Shown in pieces: positions 19,591-29,663 of a stretch of DNA of 64,000 nt; the first letter of the stretch is position 1, and each line of letters starts with the position of its first letter. Under the pieces are notes generated by a model. The model saw only the letters and a program-made list of their open reading frames with translations, ran no database searches and was not told the origin of the DNA. Origin of the DNA: Enterobacteriaceae endosymbiont of Donacia sparganii (lineage in GTDB: Bacteria > Pseudomonadota > Gammaproteobacteria > Enterobacterales > Enterobacteriaceae); assembly GCF_012569045.1 (NCBI RefSeq), contig NZ_CP046196.1, positions 253,290 to 317,289 on the forward strand. The letters are read 5' to 3'. The translations under genes and the position numbers were made by a program.

Positions 19591-19597
19591 TTATTAT

Positions 19598-20029
19598 TTA
19601 TTCCTCAATTATACCACCTAATTTTTTAATAATTATTTTAACGCTTTTTGTACAATTTAATTTAATAATTTTTTTTGGAATAGTTATATTTCCTGTATTA
19701 ATGATTTTAACATATTTTATTTTTTTACTAATTATTTTAGAAGTTTTTAAAATATTTAAATCAATAAAATTACCATCTATTTTTTCTAAATCACTTAATC
19801 TAATTTCTTTAAAAAATATTTTTTTTTTTGATTTAAAACCAAATTTAGGTAATCTTCTATGTAAAGGACTTTGTCCTCCTTCAAATGATTTATTAATATT
19901 ATAACCAGAACGAGATTTTTGTCCTTTATGACCTCTTCCACTTGTTTTACCTTTTCCAGAACCAATACCTCTTCCTAATCTTTTTTTATTATTATTTTTA
20001 ATTTTAGTAAATAAAGTATTTAAATACAT
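19598..20029 (-). CDS. rplO: 50S ribosomal protein L15
   Basis: L15 helps late assembly of the 50S central region. The 143 residues (E. coli 144) contain the glycine/basic N-terminal extension [20 protein letters not shown] and the [15 protein letters not shown] motif. The start codon is one base past the rpmD stop, so translation is probably coupled. Confidence 0.97.
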   Translation of the reverse strand: MYLNTLFTKIKNNNKKRLGRGIGSGKGKTSGRGHKGQKSRSGYNINKSFEGGQSPLHRRLPKFGFKSKKKIFFKEIRLSDLEKIDGNFIDLNILKTSKIISKKIKYVKIINTGNITIPKKIIKLNCTKSVKIIIKKLGGIIEE

Positions 20030-20030
20030 A

Positions 20031-20210
20031 TTAATAGAAAACCTTTATCATATAAGATATTTTTTTAATCATTCCTAAAATACTAGGTGTGTTTTTTTTT
20101 ATAACAGTATGTCCAATATATTTTAATCCTAAACTAACTAAAATTGCTTTATGTTTAGGTAATCTACCTATAGAACTTTTAATTTGTGTAATTTTAATAT
20201 TTTTTAACAC
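20031..20210 (-). CDS. rpmD: 50S ribosomal protein L30 (GTG start)
   Basis: The 59-residue product equals E. coli L30 in length and shows [29 protein letters not shown] and the C-terminal [17 protein letters not shown]. The only sensible start is GTG at 20208-20210; the upstream in-frame codons are ACA, TGG and ATA. The start lies 17 bases inside the end of rpsE, so the two genes overlap in different frames. L30 sits between rpsE and rplO as in E. coli. Confidence 0.95.
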   Translation of the reverse strand: MLKNIKITQIKSSIGRLPKHKAILVSLGLKYIGHTVIKKNTPSILGMIKKISYMIKVFY

Positions 20211-20721
20211 TGTCCATATTCCTTTTTATTTCTTCTATAGTTTTATTTCTTTTAGCTGCAATCATTTTTAATGAATTTATACTAGATAATCCTTTAATAG
20301 TTGCTTTTACGATATTAATCGGGTTAGTAGATCCATATGCTTTTGCTAAAACATTATAAATTCCTACTACTTCTAATACAGCTCTCATAGCTCCACCTGC
20401 AATAATACCAGTACCTTCAGATGCTGGTTTTATAAATATAATTGATCCAGTATGATAACCTTTAATAGGGTATTGTACTGTATTATTTTTAATAATAATA
20501 TTAATCATATTTTTTTTAGCTTTTTCCATAGCTTTTTGTATTGCATTAGGAACTTCTTTAGCTTTACCATATCCAAAACCAATTTTACCTTTACCATTAC
20601 CTACTACAGTTAAAGCTGTAAAAGAAAAAATACGTCCTCCTTTAACAGTTTTAGATACTCTATTAACAGAAATTAATTTTTCTTTTAATTCGTTATTTTG
20701 ATTTTTATTATAAATATTCAT
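20194..20721 (-). CDS. rpsE: 30S ribosomal protein S5
   Basis: S5 shapes decoding accuracy at the back of the 30S. The 175 residues contain [32 protein letters not shown] and [18 protein letters not shown]. Compared with E. coli (167) the C-terminus is about seven residues longer (ending NMDSVKKY), because the ancestral stop has moved into rpmD. It follows rplR by 24 bases. Confidence 0.97.
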   Translation of the reverse strand: MNIYNKNQNNELKEKLISVNRVSKTVKGGRIFSFTALTVVGNGKGKIGFGYGKAKEVPNAIQKAMEKAKKNMINIIIKNNTVQYPIKGYHTGSIIFIKPASEGTGIIAGGAMRAVLEVVGIYNVLAKAYGSTNPINIVKATIKGLSSINSLKMIAAKRNKTIEEIKRNMDSVKKY

Positions 20722-20745
20722 ATATTTTTCTTTTAAAAATAAATG

Positions 20746-21099
20746 TTAAAATTTTAAACCTGTATTACGTGCAGCATTTGCTAATGCCTTAATACGTCCA
20801 TGATATTTAAATCCTGAACGATCAAAAGATATATTTAAAATATCTTTCTTAATCGCTCTACTAGCTATCTTATTTCCTATAAAAATAGCAGCTTTTATAT
20901 TTCCAGTATATATTAATTTTTTTTTAATTTTTTTTTCTAAAGTTGAAGCTGTAACTAAAATTTTATTATTTACAGAAATAATTTGTGCATATATATGACG
21001 AGAAGTACGATGTATCGATAAACGTGTTATTTTAAATTTTTGTATATTTTTACGATATTTTGTTGCTCTACGTATACGAGCAATTTTTTTAATATGCAT
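20746..21099 (-). CDS. rplR: 50S ribosomal protein L18
   Basis: L18 binds 5S rRNA and helps place it on the 50S. The 117 residues equal E. coli. [11 protein letters not shown] at the start, then [15 protein letters not shown] and the C-terminal [20 protein letters not shown] signature are conserved. It is between rplF and rpsE in the spc operon. Confidence 0.97.
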   Translation of the reverse strand: MHIKKIARIRRATKYRKNIQKFKITRLSIHRTSRHIYAQIISVNNKILVTASTLEKKIKKKLIYTGNIKAAIFIGNKIASRAIKKDILNISFDRSGFKYHGRIKALANAARNTGLKF

Positions 21100-21127
21100 A
21101 ATATTTTTTTAAAAACCTTTCTCTATC

Positions 21128-21661
21128 TTATTTTTTTTTAGTTTCTTTTGTTTTAATTATTTCAGTACTATAACGAATACCTTTTCCTTTATATGGTTCT
21201 GGAGGTCGATATGATCTAATATCGGCAGCTACTTGTCCTAATAATTGTTTATTTACTCCTTTTAAAATTATTTCATTTTGATTTAAACATTCCCCAATAA
21301 TTCCATTTGGAAGAATATAATTTATTGGATGTGAAAAACCTAATACTAAATTAAGTATATTATTTTTAATTGAAATTTTATAACCTACTCCGAATAATAT
21401 TAATTTTTTAACAAAACCTATTGTTACCCCAATAATCATTGAATTCATTAGAGACCTAGCTGTACCAGCTTGTGCCCATCCATCTTTACATTTTATTATT
21501 GGTTTAAATAATAACTTTTTTTTTTTTAAAATTATTTTAATTTTTTTATTAAAAGTTTTGTTTATAATCCCATTATTACCTTTAATATTTATATTTTGTT
21601 TATTAATAATAATTTTTATATTATTTGGAATAATAATCAATTTTTTAGCTATTCTAGACAT
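21128..21661 (-). CDS. rplF: 50S ribosomal protein L6
   Basis: L6 lies near the factor-binding site of the 50S. The 177 residues equal E. coli. The C-terminal signature PEPYKGKGIRYSTE and the internal GVGYKISIKNN are clear, while the N-terminal repeat is more lysine/isoleucine rich than usual. It lies 17 bases after rpsH. Confidence 0.96.
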   Translation of the reverse strand: MSRIAKKLIIIPNNIKIIINKQNINIKGNNGIINKTFNKKIKIILKKKKLLFKPIIKCKDGWAQAGTARSLMNSMIIGVTIGFVKKLILFGVGYKISIKNNILNLVLGFSHPINYILPNGIIGECLNQNEIILKGVNKQLLGQVAADIRSYRPPEPYKGKGIRYSTEIIKTKETKKK

Positions 21662-21677
21662 TATTTATATACCTTTT

Positions 21678-22070
21678 TTAGGATACATAACATATAATTT
21701 CACCACCTATTCCATAATAACGTGCATTATAATCAGTCATTATTCCTTTAGAAGTAGAAATAATAGCAATACCTAAACCAGACATTACTTTAGGTAAAAA
21801 TTTTTTTTTTTTATAAATTCTTAATCCAGGACGACTAATACAATATATTTTTTCTATTACACCTTTACCTTTAAAATATTTTAAATTAATTTCTAATAAA
21901 ATATTTTTTTCTTTAATAAGATTAAAATTTTTAATATATCCTTCATTTTTTAAAATATTAGCAATAGATTTTTTTAATTTTGAATATTGCATCAAAATTT
22001 TATTTTTATGTGATAATTGTCCATTACGTATACGTGTTAACATATCTGCAATTGGATTTTGTATACTCAT
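21678..22070 (-). CDS. rpsH: 30S ribosomal protein S8
   Basis: S8 binds the central domain of 16S rRNA and in E. coli represses the spc operon. The 130 residues equal E. coli. The start [18 protein letters not shown], the [11 protein letters not shown] segment and the C-terminal STSKGIMTD and GGEIICYV strands are conserved. Confidence 0.97.
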   Translation of the reverse strand: MSIQNPIADMLTRIRNGQLSHKNKILMQYSKLKKSIANILKNEGYIKNFNLIKEKNILLEINLKYFKGKGVIEKIYCISRPGLRIYKKKKFLPKVMSGLGIAIISTSKGIMTDYNARYYGIGGEIICYVS

Positions 22071-22103
22071 ATTAAAATTATCCTATTTTATTTTATAAAA
22101 AAA

Positions 22104-22409
22104 TTACCAACTAGATTTTTTTAATCCAGGGATATCTCCTTTCATTGCAGCTTCTCTTAATTTAATTCTACTTAATCCAAATTTTTTTAAAAATGCATGT
22201 GGTCGACCAGTTAATTTACATCTATTCCTTTGTCTAGATAAACTAGAATCTCTAGGTAAAGATTGTAATTTAAAAATAGCATCCCAACGGGATTTATCAG
22301 GTGTATTTATATTAGAAATAATTTTTTTTAATTTTTTTCTTTTTAAAAAAAATTTCTTTCCTAATTTAATACGTTTTAATTCACGAGCTTTAATTGATTC
22401 TTTTGACAT
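22104..22409 (-). CDS. rpsN: 30S ribosomal protein S14
   Basis: S14 is a 30S head protein. The 101 residues equal the E. coli zinc-free form: no CxxC motifs are seen. The signature [19 protein letters not shown] and [11 protein letters not shown] tail are intact. It lies between rplE and rpsH. Confidence 0.97.
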   Translation of the reverse strand: MSKESIKARELKRIKLGKKFFLKRKKLKKIISNINTPDKSRWDAIFKLQSLPRDSSLSRQRNRCKLTGRPHAFLKKFGLSRIKLREAAMKGDIPGLKKSSW

Positions 22410-22428
22410 TTTAATAATTTAACCTTTT

Positions 22429-22968
22429 TTATAATCTAAATGGAAATTTAAATTCTTTAAGTAGTGCATAACTTTCTTTAGTTGATATTTTATTAGTTGT
22501 TATTGTAATATCTAATCCACGAATATAATCTATTTTATCAAAATTAATTTCTGGAAAAATTATTTGTTCTTTTATTCCAATACTATAATTACCATCTTTA
22601 TCAAAAGATTTTTTAGATAAACCTCTAAAATCTCTAATTCTAGGAATTACTATCCATAATAAACGTTCAAAAAAATTCCACATTTTTTTTTTTCTTAAAG
22701 TAACTTTACAACCTATAGGATAACCTTTTCTTATTTTAAAACTAGCAATTGATTTTTGGGATTTTGTTATTATTGGTTTTTGTCCACTAATAATAGTTAA
22801 ATCATTTATAGCATTATCTAAATGTTTTTTATCAATAATAACTTTACCTACTCCCATATTTAAAGTAATTTTTTTTATACAAGGAACTTGCATAATAGAA
22901 TTATATTTAAAATCTAACATTAATTTTTTTATTACTTTATTTTTATAATAATTATATAATTTTGACAT
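22429..22968 (-). CDS. rplE: 50S ribosomal protein L5
   Basis: L5 binds 5S rRNA and forms the bridge to S13. The 179 residues equal E. coli. [34 protein letters not shown] and [12 protein letters not shown] are conserved in order. It follows rplX by 17 bases. Confidence 0.98.
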   Translation of the reverse strand: MSKLYNYYKNKVIKKLMLDFKYNSIMQVPCIKKITLNMGVGKVIIDKKHLDNAINDLTIISGQKPIITKSQKSIASFKIRKGYPIGCKVTLRKKKMWNFFERLLWIVIPRIRDFRGLSKKSFDKDGNYSIGIKEQIIFPEINFDKIDYIRGLDITITTNKISTKESYALLKEFKFPFRL

Positions 22969-22985
22969 TTAATATTATCCCTAAT

Positions 22986-23300
22986 TTATTTTATATTTTG
23001 ATTATTAGATTTAAAAATTCTTTTTTTAATTCCTTGTTCATATTTAATTTTTATTTTATCAGCTTTACTTGTTTTATTATTATAAATAGTAATATTAGAA
23101 ATATGAATAGCAGCTTCTTTTTCTATAATACCTCCAGCATGTGATATTGCAGGATTAGGTTTACTATGTTTTTTAATAATATTTATTCCTTTAACAATCA
23201 CTAATTTATTTTTTATAAAACATTTAATTATTCCTATTTTTCCTTTATCTCTACCTGTTAAAACAATTACTTCATCATTACAACGTAATTTATGTATCAT
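22986..23300 (-). CDS. rplX: 50S ribosomal protein L24
   Basis: L24 is an assembly-initiating protein near the tunnel exit. The 104 residues equal E. coli, with the KOW motif VLTGRDKGKIGIIK near residue 13 and the GGIIEKEAAIHISNI segment. It is between rplN and rplE. Confidence 0.96.
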   Translation of the reverse strand: MIHKLRCNDEVIVLTGRDKGKIGIIKCFIKNKLVIVKGINIIKKHSKPNPAISHAGGIIEKEAAIHISNITIYNNKTSKADKIKIKYEQGIKKRIFKSNNQNIK

Positions 23301-23322
23301 ATATTTATATCTCTTTATTTAA

Positions 23323-23694
23323 TTAAATAACTTCAGGAGCTAATGAAATAATTTTCATAAATTTTTCATTTCTTAATTCTCTAGTAATAGGGCCAAAAAT
23401 TCTTGTACCAATTAGTTGTTCATTAGTGTCATTTAATAAAACACATGAATTATGATCAAATCTAATTATAGAACCATCAAGACGTCTTATACCTTTTTTA
23501 GTTCTTACAATTACTGCTTTTAAAACATCACCTTTTTTAACTTTTCCTCGTGGAATAGCATCTTTTATAGTAATTTTAATTATATCTCCAATATTAGCAT
23601 AACGACGCCGTGATCCTCCTAATACTTTAATACACATAACACTTTTAGCACCAGAATTATCAGCTACATTTAATATTGTATGTTCTTGTATCAT
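23323..23694 (-). CDS. rplN: 50S ribosomal protein L14
   Basis: L14 lies at the subunit interface. The 123 residues equal E. coli; [20 protein letters not shown] and the C-terminal [22 protein letters not shown] are diagnostic. The 101-base gap before it (23695-23795) is the S10/spc operon junction and probably holds the spc promoter; a weak candidate is TTAATA followed 18 bases later by CTATAA on the minus strand. Confidence 0.97.
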   Translation of the reverse strand: MIQEHTILNVADNSGAKSVMCIKVLGGSRRRYANIGDIIKITIKDAIPRGKVKKGDVLKAVIVRTKKGIRRLDGSIIRFDHNSCVLLNDTNEQLIGTRIFGPITRELRNEKFMKIISLAPEVI

Positions 23695-23795
23695 ATATTT
23701 ATAATCTCTATTTTATAGAACAGTTTTAGAAAAAATTATTAAAATATAAAATATATTTAATATTTATTAAATTTTATTAATATAGGATTTTATGA

Positions 23796-24053
23796 TTAAA
23801 CTAATGATTTTTTTATAATATTAACTAAGATCCAAGATTTAGTTTTTGATAATGGACGACATTCTTTTATTGAAACTAAATCTCCAATATTACATGTATT
23901 TTTTTCATCATGAACATGTATTTTAGTAGTACGATTAATATATTTTCCATAAATAGGATGTTTTACTAATCTATTAATTTTTACAATAATTGATTTTTGC
24001 ATTTTATTACTTATGACTTTACCTTTTAAAGTTTTTATTTTTTTTTGTATCAT
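23796..24053 (-). CDS. rpsQ: 30S ribosomal protein S17
   Basis: S17 binds the 5' domain of 16S rRNA. The 85 residues (E. coli 84) contain [18 protein letters not shown], the HPIYGKYI segment and [13 protein letters not shown]. Its first 35 bases overlap the extended 3' end of rpmC in another frame. It is the last gene of the S10 operon. Confidence 0.96.
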   Translation of the reverse strand: MIQKKIKTLKGKVISNKMQKSIIVKINRLVKHPIYGKYINRTTKIHVHDEKNTCNIGDLVSIKECRPLSKTKSWILVNIIKKSLV

Positions 24054-24252
24054 TTGCTAACCTTTTAATTTTTCTTTGTAATAAAATCATTTTTATTTTT
24101 GCAATATTTTTTCTTGATTTTTTTAATAAATGTGTTTGTTTTAAATTACCTGATGTTAATTGTATTTTTAAATTAAATTGTTCTCTAGATAAACTTAATA
24201 ATTCATTTTTTAAATCTTGATTATTTTTTTTTAAAATTTCATTTATTTTCAT
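24019..24252 (-). CDS. rpmC: 50S ribosomal protein L29 with C-terminal extension
   Basis: L29 lies at the tunnel exit. The 77 residues carry [19 protein letters not shown] and the [14 protein letters not shown] helix. E. coli L29 has 63 residues; here about 14 basic residues are added and run 35 bases into rpsQ. An alternative is a corrupted stop, but the reading frame is open and the core is intact. Confidence 0.95.
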   Translation of the reverse strand: MKINEILKKNNQDLKNELLSLSREQFNLKIQLTSGNLKQTHLLKKSRKNIAKIKMILLQRKIKRLANDTKKNKNFKR

Positions 24253-24264
24253 ATGATATATATT

Positions 24265-24666
24265 TTATTTTTTTAAAAAAATAGTTTTAATAGGTAATTT
24301 TGCAGCACCTAATTTAAAAGCTTTACGAGCCTCTATTTCAGATACTCCATCAATTTCATATAAAATTCTTCCAGGTTGTACTAAAGCTACCCAATATTCT
24401 ACATTTCCTTTACCTTTCCCCATTCTAACTTCTAAGGGTTTTTCAGTTATAGGTTTATCAGGGAAAATTCTAATCCATATTTTTCCTTGCCTTTTAATTG
24501 AATGACTAATAGCTCTTCTTGCTGATTCTATTTGTTTTGAACTAATTCTACCTCTATGTACTGCTTTTATTCCATAAGTACCAAAATTAATATTCATGTT
24601 TACAATAACACCACGGTTTCTTCCTTTATGCATTTTTTTAAATTTTGTACGTTTTGGTTGTAACAT
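24265..24666 (-). CDS. rplP: 50S ribosomal protein L16
   Basis: L16 organises the A-site region of the 50S. The 133 residues (E. coli 136) include [39 protein letters not shown] and the [15 protein letters not shown] motif. It lies 18 bases after rpsC and 13 before rpmC. Confidence 0.97.
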   Translation of the reverse strand: MLQPKRTKFKKMHKGRNRGVIVNMNINFGTYGIKAVHRGRISSKQIESARRAISHSIKRQGKIWIRIFPDKPITEKPLEVRMGKGKGNVEYWVALVQPGRILYEIDGVSEIEARKAFKLGAAKLPIKTIFLKK

Positions 24667-24683
24667 TATGTAGAACCTCTTTT

Positions 24684-25394
24684 TTATTTACGTCCTTTTT
24701 TACGTTGTATCCTATAAGGATGATGTGTTATTGATTTTTTAAAAATTAATTTTTTTTTAAAATTATCTTTTAAGATTTCTCCTTTGAAAATCCAAACTTT
24801 TACTCCTATTATTCCATATGTAGTATGAGCTTCTGATAAACTAAAATCAATATCTGCTCTTAATGTATGTAATGGTACTCTACCTTCTCTATACCATTCT
24901 CTACGTGCAATTTCAGTACCTCCTAAACGTCCACTTACTTCTACTTTAACTCCTTTAGCACCTAATCTCATAGCATTTTGGACTGCTCTTTTTATTGCTC
25001 TTCTAAACATTACTCTTTTTTCTAATTGTTTTGATATAATATCAGCTACTAATTTTGCTTCTAATTCTGGTTTTCTAACTTCTGTTATATTAACTTGTGC
25101 AGGTACTCCTGTAATTTTAGATATAATTTTTCTAAGTTTTTCAACATCTTCTCCTTTTTTTCCTATAACTATACCTGGTCGTGCTGTATGAATATTAACT
25201 CTAATACTTTTAGAAGGTCTTTCTATTATTATTTTAGAAACAGATGCTTTTATTAATTTTTTATTCAAGAAATTTCTTACTTCAAAATCACTATATAAAT
25301 AATTAGCAAAATCTTTTGTATTTGCAAACCAAATAGAATTCCATATTTTTGTAATTCCTAATCTTAATCCATTTGGATGTGTTTTTTGACCCAT
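24684..25394 (-). CDS. rpsC: 30S ribosomal protein S3
   Basis: S3 lines the mRNA entry channel. The 236 residues (E. coli 233) start [16 protein letters not shown], contain the KH-domain loop [17 protein letters not shown] and the [20 protein letters not shown] segment. It lies between rplV and rplP. Confidence 0.98.
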   Translation of the reverse strand: MGQKTHPNGLRLGITKIWNSIWFANTKDFANYLYSDFEVRNFLNKKLIKASVSKIIIERPSKSIRVNIHTARPGIVIGKKGEDVEKLRKIISKITGVPAQVNITEVRKPELEAKLVADIISKQLEKRVMFRRAIKRAVQNAMRLGAKGVKVEVSGRLGGTEIARREWYREGRVPLHTLRADIDFSLSEAHTTYGIIGVKVWIFKGEILKDNFKKKLIFKKSITHHPYRIQRKKGRK

Positions 25395-25408
25395 TAATTT
25401 TTCTCCAA

Positions 25409-25744
25409 TTATATATTATCTGATAATATAATCGTGATATGACTTGTATATTTTAAGATTCGATCTGAGCGTCCTTTTGCACGAGGCATGATACGCTTCA
25501 TATTTGTTCCTAAATCTATAAATATCTTAGATATAAATAAATTATCTATATCTAATCCATAATTATGTTCAGCATTAGCAATAGCAGAATTTAATACTTT
25601 TTTTATTAAAAAAGCAGATTTTTTATTAGAAAAATTTAAAATATCTAAAGCTTTAGATATATTTTTCCTTCTGATTAAATCAGCTATTATTCTTAATTTT
25701 TGCGCAGAAGAAGAAGCATATTTATGTTTTGCTATAATTTCCAT
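25409..25744 (-). CDS. rplV: 50S ribosomal protein L22
   Basis: L22 reaches into the exit tunnel with a beta hairpin. The 111 residues (E. coli 110) contain [33 protein letters not shown] and the hairpin [15 protein letters not shown]. It lies between rpsS and rpsC. Confidence 0.97.
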   Translation of the reverse strand: MEIIAKHKYASSSAQKLRIIADLIRRKNISKALDILNFSNKKSAFLIKKVLNSAIANAEHNYGLDIDNLFISKIFIDLGTNMKRIMPRAKGRSDRILKYTSHITIILSDNI

Positions 25745-25790
25745 TTTTTCCCCTACTTAAAAATGTTATATTTAATATGTACATATATAT

Positions 25791-26078
25791 TTATTTTTTT
25801 AAAGTTTTTTTAATTTTTTTATCAGCTGTATGCCCCCTATATGTACGGGTTGGAGAAAATTCTCCTAATTTATGACCAACCATCTCATCAGAGATATATA
25901 TTGGTATATGTTGTCTACCATTATGAACATTAATAGTTAATCCGATCATGTTTGGAAAAATAGTAGAACGTCTAGACCAAGTACGTAATGGTTTTTTATC
26001 TTTATTTTTTATTGCTTTTTCGACTTTTTTTAATAAATGTTTATCAATAAAAGGACCTTTTTTTAAGGAACGAGGCAT
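25791..26078 (-). CDS. rpsS: 30S ribosomal protein S19
   Basis: S19 is a 30S head protein touching the A-site finger. The 95 residues (E. coli 92) start [18 protein letters not shown] and keep [22 protein letters not shown] and the [18 protein letters not shown] signature. Confidence 0.98.
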   Translation of the reverse strand: MPRSLKKGPFIDKHLLKKVEKAIKNKDKKPLRTWSRRSTIFPNMIGLTINVHNGRQHIPIYISDEMVGHKLGEFSPTRTYRGHTADKKIKKTLKK

Positions 26079-26105
26079 GTTTATTATTTCCTTTACTTAA
26101 TATTA

Positions 26106-26927
26106 TTATTTATTACGATGTTTGATAATATATTTATCTGTTCTTTTATTTTTTCTTGTTTTTTTACCTTTAGTTTGTACTCCCCATGGAGTTACAGGAT
26201 GTTTACCAAAATTTTTTCCTTCTCCTCCACCATGAGGATGATCTATAGGATTCATAGCGGTACCTCTTACTGTAGGTCTAATTCCTTTCCAACGTTTTGC
26301 ACCTGCTTTCCCAAAAGATTTTAGCATATGTTCATTATTACCAATTTCTCCTAATGTAGCTCTACAATTAGATTTAATTTTACGAATTTCTCCTGACTTT
26401 AATCGTAAAGTTATATATAATTTTTCTTTTGCAATTAATTGAACATATGTACCAGCTGCTCTAGCTATTTGCCCACCTTTACCTGGTTTCATTTCTACAT
26501 TATGTAAAATAGTTCCAATTGGAATATTATTCATAGGTAATGTATTACCAATTTTAATATTTATATTTATTCCAGATTCTATAATATCACCAATCTTAAG
26601 ATTTTTAGGAGATAAAATATATTTTTTTACTCCATCTTTATATTTAATTAATGCAATATTAGCAGAACGATTAGGATCGTATTCAATACGTTCTACTACA
26701 GCAGGGATATTATCTTTATTTCTTTTAAAATCTATAATACGATATAATTTTTTATGGCCTCCTCCAATATGACGAGTTGTAATACGACCATTATTATTTC
26801 TTCCTCCCGATTTTTTTTTTTTTTCTACTTTAGAATAAAATGGCTTACCTTTATATAAAGAATCATTAATGATTCTAATCATATGACGTCTTCCGGGAGA
26901 CGTAGGTTTATATTTTTTAATTATCAT
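26106..26927 (-). CDS. rplB: 50S ribosomal protein L2
   Basis: L2 supports the peptidyl transferase centre. The 273 residues equal E. coli. [33 protein letters not shown] ([13 protein letters not shown]) and [20 protein letters not shown] with its essential histidine are intact. Codons for the lysines just before SGGRNN form an uninterrupted run of 14 A on the coding strand (26811-26824), a place where polymerase slippage could occur. Confidence 0.98.
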   Translation of the reverse strand: MIIKKYKPTSPGRRHMIRIINDSLYKGKPFYSKVEKKKKSGGRNNNGRITTRHIGGGHKKLYRIIDFKRNKDNIPAVVERIEYDPNRSANIALIKYKDGVKKYILSPKNLKIGDIIESGININIKIGNTLPMNNIPIGTILHNVEMKPGKGGQIARAAGTYVQLIAKEKLYITLRLKSGEIRKIKSNCRATLGEIGNNEHMLKSFGKAGAKRWKGIRPTVRGTAMNPIDHPHGGGEGKNFGKHPVTPWGVQTKGKKTRKNKRTDKYIIKHRNK

Positions 26928-26945
26928 TTTCTATAAATTCAATCC

Positions 26946-27251
26946 TTATAAATTTTTATTTATATTAAAATTGATTTTTTGATCTTTTTCTAAAATAATA
27001 TATGCTTTTTTCCAATTAATACGTTGATAAGTATATTTCTTATTTTTTTTTTTTTTGCCTTTTACAATTAAAGTATTAATATTTTTAATTTTTACATTAA
27101 AAATTTTTTTTATTGCTCTTTTAATATCTATTTTAGTTGCTTTTTTTAAAACTTTTATAATTAAAGTATTAGTTTTTTCTGCAACAAAAGAAGATTTTTC
27201 AGAAATATAAGGTCCTTGTATAATTTTAAAATCATATTCTTTTAAAATCAT
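26946..27251 (-). CDS. rplW: 50S ribosomal protein L23
   Basis: L23 is the docking site for trigger factor and SRP at the tunnel exit. The 101 residues (E. coli 100) include GPYISEKSSFVAEKTNT and VKIKNINTLIVKGK. A second run of 14 A on the coding strand (27043-27056) encodes the lysines after GK. The ATG overlaps the rplD stop by four bases (ATGA). Confidence 0.95.
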   Translation of the reverse strand: MILKEYDFKIIQGPYISEKSSFVAEKTNTLIIKVLKKATKIDIKRAIKKIFNVKIKNINTLIVKGKKKKNKKYTYQRINWKKAYIILEKDQKINFNINKNL

Positions 27252-27856
27252 GTTAATATCTCTTCTATGTGTTTAATAGCACTAACAGTTATAATAACTT
27301 TATTAGCATTTATCAAATAAATAGGATTTATATTAATTGAGTTTTTAATTTTTATATTATATAAATTTCTAGAAGCTAGAAATAAGTTTTGATCAATTAA
27401 TGTTGTAATAATCATTATTTTTTTTGATAAATATTTTTTTAATTTTTCTACTAATATTTTAGTCTTGGGTTTATTGATAAAGAATTTTTTTACTAAAATT
27501 AATCTTTTTTCTTTAATTAATTTTGAAAAAATACTTTTCAATGCATTACGGAACATTTTTTTATTAATTTTTTTATTATATATTTTATTTTTAGCGGCAA
27601 AAGTTACACCCCCAGAACGCCAAATTGGGCTTTTAACAGATCCTGCTCTAGCTTTTCCTGTTCCTTTTTGTTTCCATGGTTTTTTACCAGATCCTTTTAC
27701 TTCCCCTCTTGTTTTTTGTGCTTTAGTTCCTTGTCTTCCAATTGTTCTATAAGATTCTATTAATTGATGTATTAATGGTTTGTTATAATTCCTATTAAAA
27801 ATAATATCTGAAATTATAACCTTATCTTTTGTATCTTCTGTTATAATTTCCATCAT
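27248..27856 (-). CDS. rplD: 50S ribosomal protein L4
   Basis: L4 reaches into the tunnel and, in E. coli, represses the S10 operon. The 202 residues (E. coli 201) contain the conserved loop GSGKKPWKQKGTGKARAGS and KSPIWRSGGVTFA. It overlaps rplW by four bases and follows rplC by 25. Confidence 0.97.
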   Translation of the reverse strand: MMEIITEDTKDKVIISDIIFNRNYNKPLIHQLIESYRTIGRQGTKAQKTRGEVKGSGKKPWKQKGTGKARAGSVKSPIWRSGGVTFAAKNKIYNKKINKKMFRNALKSIFSKLIKEKRLILVKKFFINKPKTKILVEKLKKYLSKKIMIITTLIDQNLFLASRNLYNIKIKNSININPIYLINANKVIITVSAIKHIEEILT

Positions 27857-27881
27857 TATGCCTAATTAATATATTTTTTTA

Positions 27882-28523
27882 TTAAATTAAATTTTTTATA
27901 GCTGGTTTAACAATTACATTACTTCCTGTATATCCAGGTACAGCTCCTTTTATTAATAATAAATTTTTAATAATATCTAATTTTATAATATGTAAATTTT
28001 GAACAGTAATTTTTTTATTACCTAATTGTCCAGCCATTTTTTTACCTTTAAATACTTTACCAGGAGTTTGATTTTGTCCGATAGATCCAGGAACTCTATG
28101 TGATAAAGAATTTCCATGACTAGCATCTTGAGTTTTAAAATTCCATCTTTTAACAGTTCCTGAAAAACCTTTTCCTTTTGATATTCCGGTAACATCTACT
28201 TTAATTATTTGTTTAAAAATATCAATATTTATTTTTTGACCAACATAAAATTTATGTTGATTATATTTTTTAATATGATATTCCCATAAAATATGTCCTG
28301 CTTTAATTTTTGCTTTTGCAAAATGTCCTATTTCAGCTTTATTAATACGACTAGTTTTTTTAAATCCAGTAGTCATTTGAATTGCATTATATCCATCATG
28401 TAAAATAGTTTTTATTTGAGTAATACGAATAGTTTCAAATTGTATAACAGTTATTGGGATGGATATTCCATCTTCAGTAAAGATTCTAGTCATACCCATT
28501 TTTTTCCCTATTAATCCAATCAT
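27882..28523 (-). CDS. rplC: 50S ribosomal protein L3
   Basis: L3 initiates 50S assembly near the peptidyl transferase centre. The 213 residues (E. coli 209) contain [41 protein letters not shown] and [21 protein letters not shown], including the Gln methylated in E. coli. It follows rpsJ by 54 bases. Confidence 0.98.
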   Translation of the reverse strand: MIGLIGKKMGMTRIFTEDGISIPITVIQFETIRITQIKTILHDGYNAIQMTTGFKKTSRINKAEIGHFAKAKIKAGHILWEYHIKKYNQHKFYVGQKINIDIFKQIIKVDVTGISKGKGFSGTVKRWNFKTQDASHGNSLSHRVPGSIGQNQTPGKVFKGKKMAGQLGNKKITVQNLHIIKLDIIKNLLLIKGAVPGYTGSNVIVKPAIKNLI

Positions 28524-28577
28524 ATTGTATATATACTCTATTTAATAATTATGTTATAAAGTCATAATAGAATTTTA

Positions 28578-28889
<312 letters not shown>

Positions 28890-28986
28890 TTAGACCAGAG
28901 CCTCCTATTTTTAAAATTAAAACAACTCTTAATATCGTATATATTAAGAATAATTACGTAATTTTATTAAAAAAAATAATTATATT

Positions 28987-29016
28987 ATTATGACTTATAA
29001 AGTATAAATAAAGCAA
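28987..29016 (-). promoter_or_regulatory. probable sigma70 promoter of the S10 ribosomal superoperon
   Basis: On the minus strand TTGCTT (29011-29016) and CATAAT (28987-28992) are separated by 18 bases, about 100 bases before rpsJ. Both boxes match the sigma70 consensus at four to five of six positions and lie in the only sizable upstream gap of the whole 13.7-kb ribosomal block, whose divergent neighbour is ruvX. Confidence 0.5.
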
Positions 29017-29133
29017 TATATTTCATTTATAAAATATAAAAAAATTACATTATACTAATAAGTAGTAAATAAAATTTATACTTTAAATTTATATCATTTA
29101 AAATATATTCTAAAAATTTTTATATATACTAAA

Positions 29134-29568
29134 ATGTACAAAAAATATGATAATATAACATTATTAGCTTTTGATTATGGAACTAAAAATATAGGAGTTG
29201 CTGTAGGACAAAGTCTTATACGTATAGCTCATTCATTAAAAGTTATTAAAAATAAAAAATCTGGAGATATTAACTGGTTCGCATTTAATAATTTAATTAA
29301 TTTATGGGAACCTAAAAAAATTATAATTGGATTACCACTACAAATGGATGGGAGTAAACAGTATATTACAACTTTAACTAAAAAATTTGCTTATCATATA
29401 AAAAAAAAATTTGATATAGAAATAGAATTTCATGATGAAAGATTAAGTACTGTTGAAGCTAAATATATTTTATTTTCTAAAGGAGGATGGAAAAAATTAC
29501 AAAAAAGTGATATTAATTCTTTATCAGCATGTATTATTTTACAAAGTTGGTTTGAACATAAAAAATAA
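29134..29568 (+). CDS. ruvX: Holliday junction resolvase-like / pre-16S rRNA nuclease RuvX (YqgF)
   Basis: YqgF is an RNase H-fold nuclease; in E. coli it is needed for 16S rRNA 5' maturation. The 144 residues (E. coli 138) show the catalytic Asp in LLAFDYGTKNIGVAVG, the IIGLPLQMDGS motif and HDERLSTVEA with a second acidic residue. It starts a run with yggT and hemW in the E. coli yqgF-yggT-hemW order. It is divergent from the ribosomal superoperon. Confidence 0.94.
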   Translation: MYKKYDNITLLAFDYGTKNIGVAVGQSLIRIAHSLKVIKNKKSGDINWFAFNNLINLWEPKKIIIGLPLQMDGSKQYITTLTKKFAYHIKKKFDIEIEFHDERLSTVEAKYILFSKGGWKKLQKSDINSLSACIILQSWFEHKK

Positions 29569-29663
29569 AAATATTTTAGTTAATTAAAATATCTTTTATA
29601 AAAATTAATTTTTTTAACATAATTTAATTTTAAAAAAAATATTTTTATATAATTTGAGGTTTT

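Noticed and set aside
27465..27752. 95-codon plus-strand frame within rplD
   Set aside because: It is antisense to the well-conserved L4 gene and matches no family.
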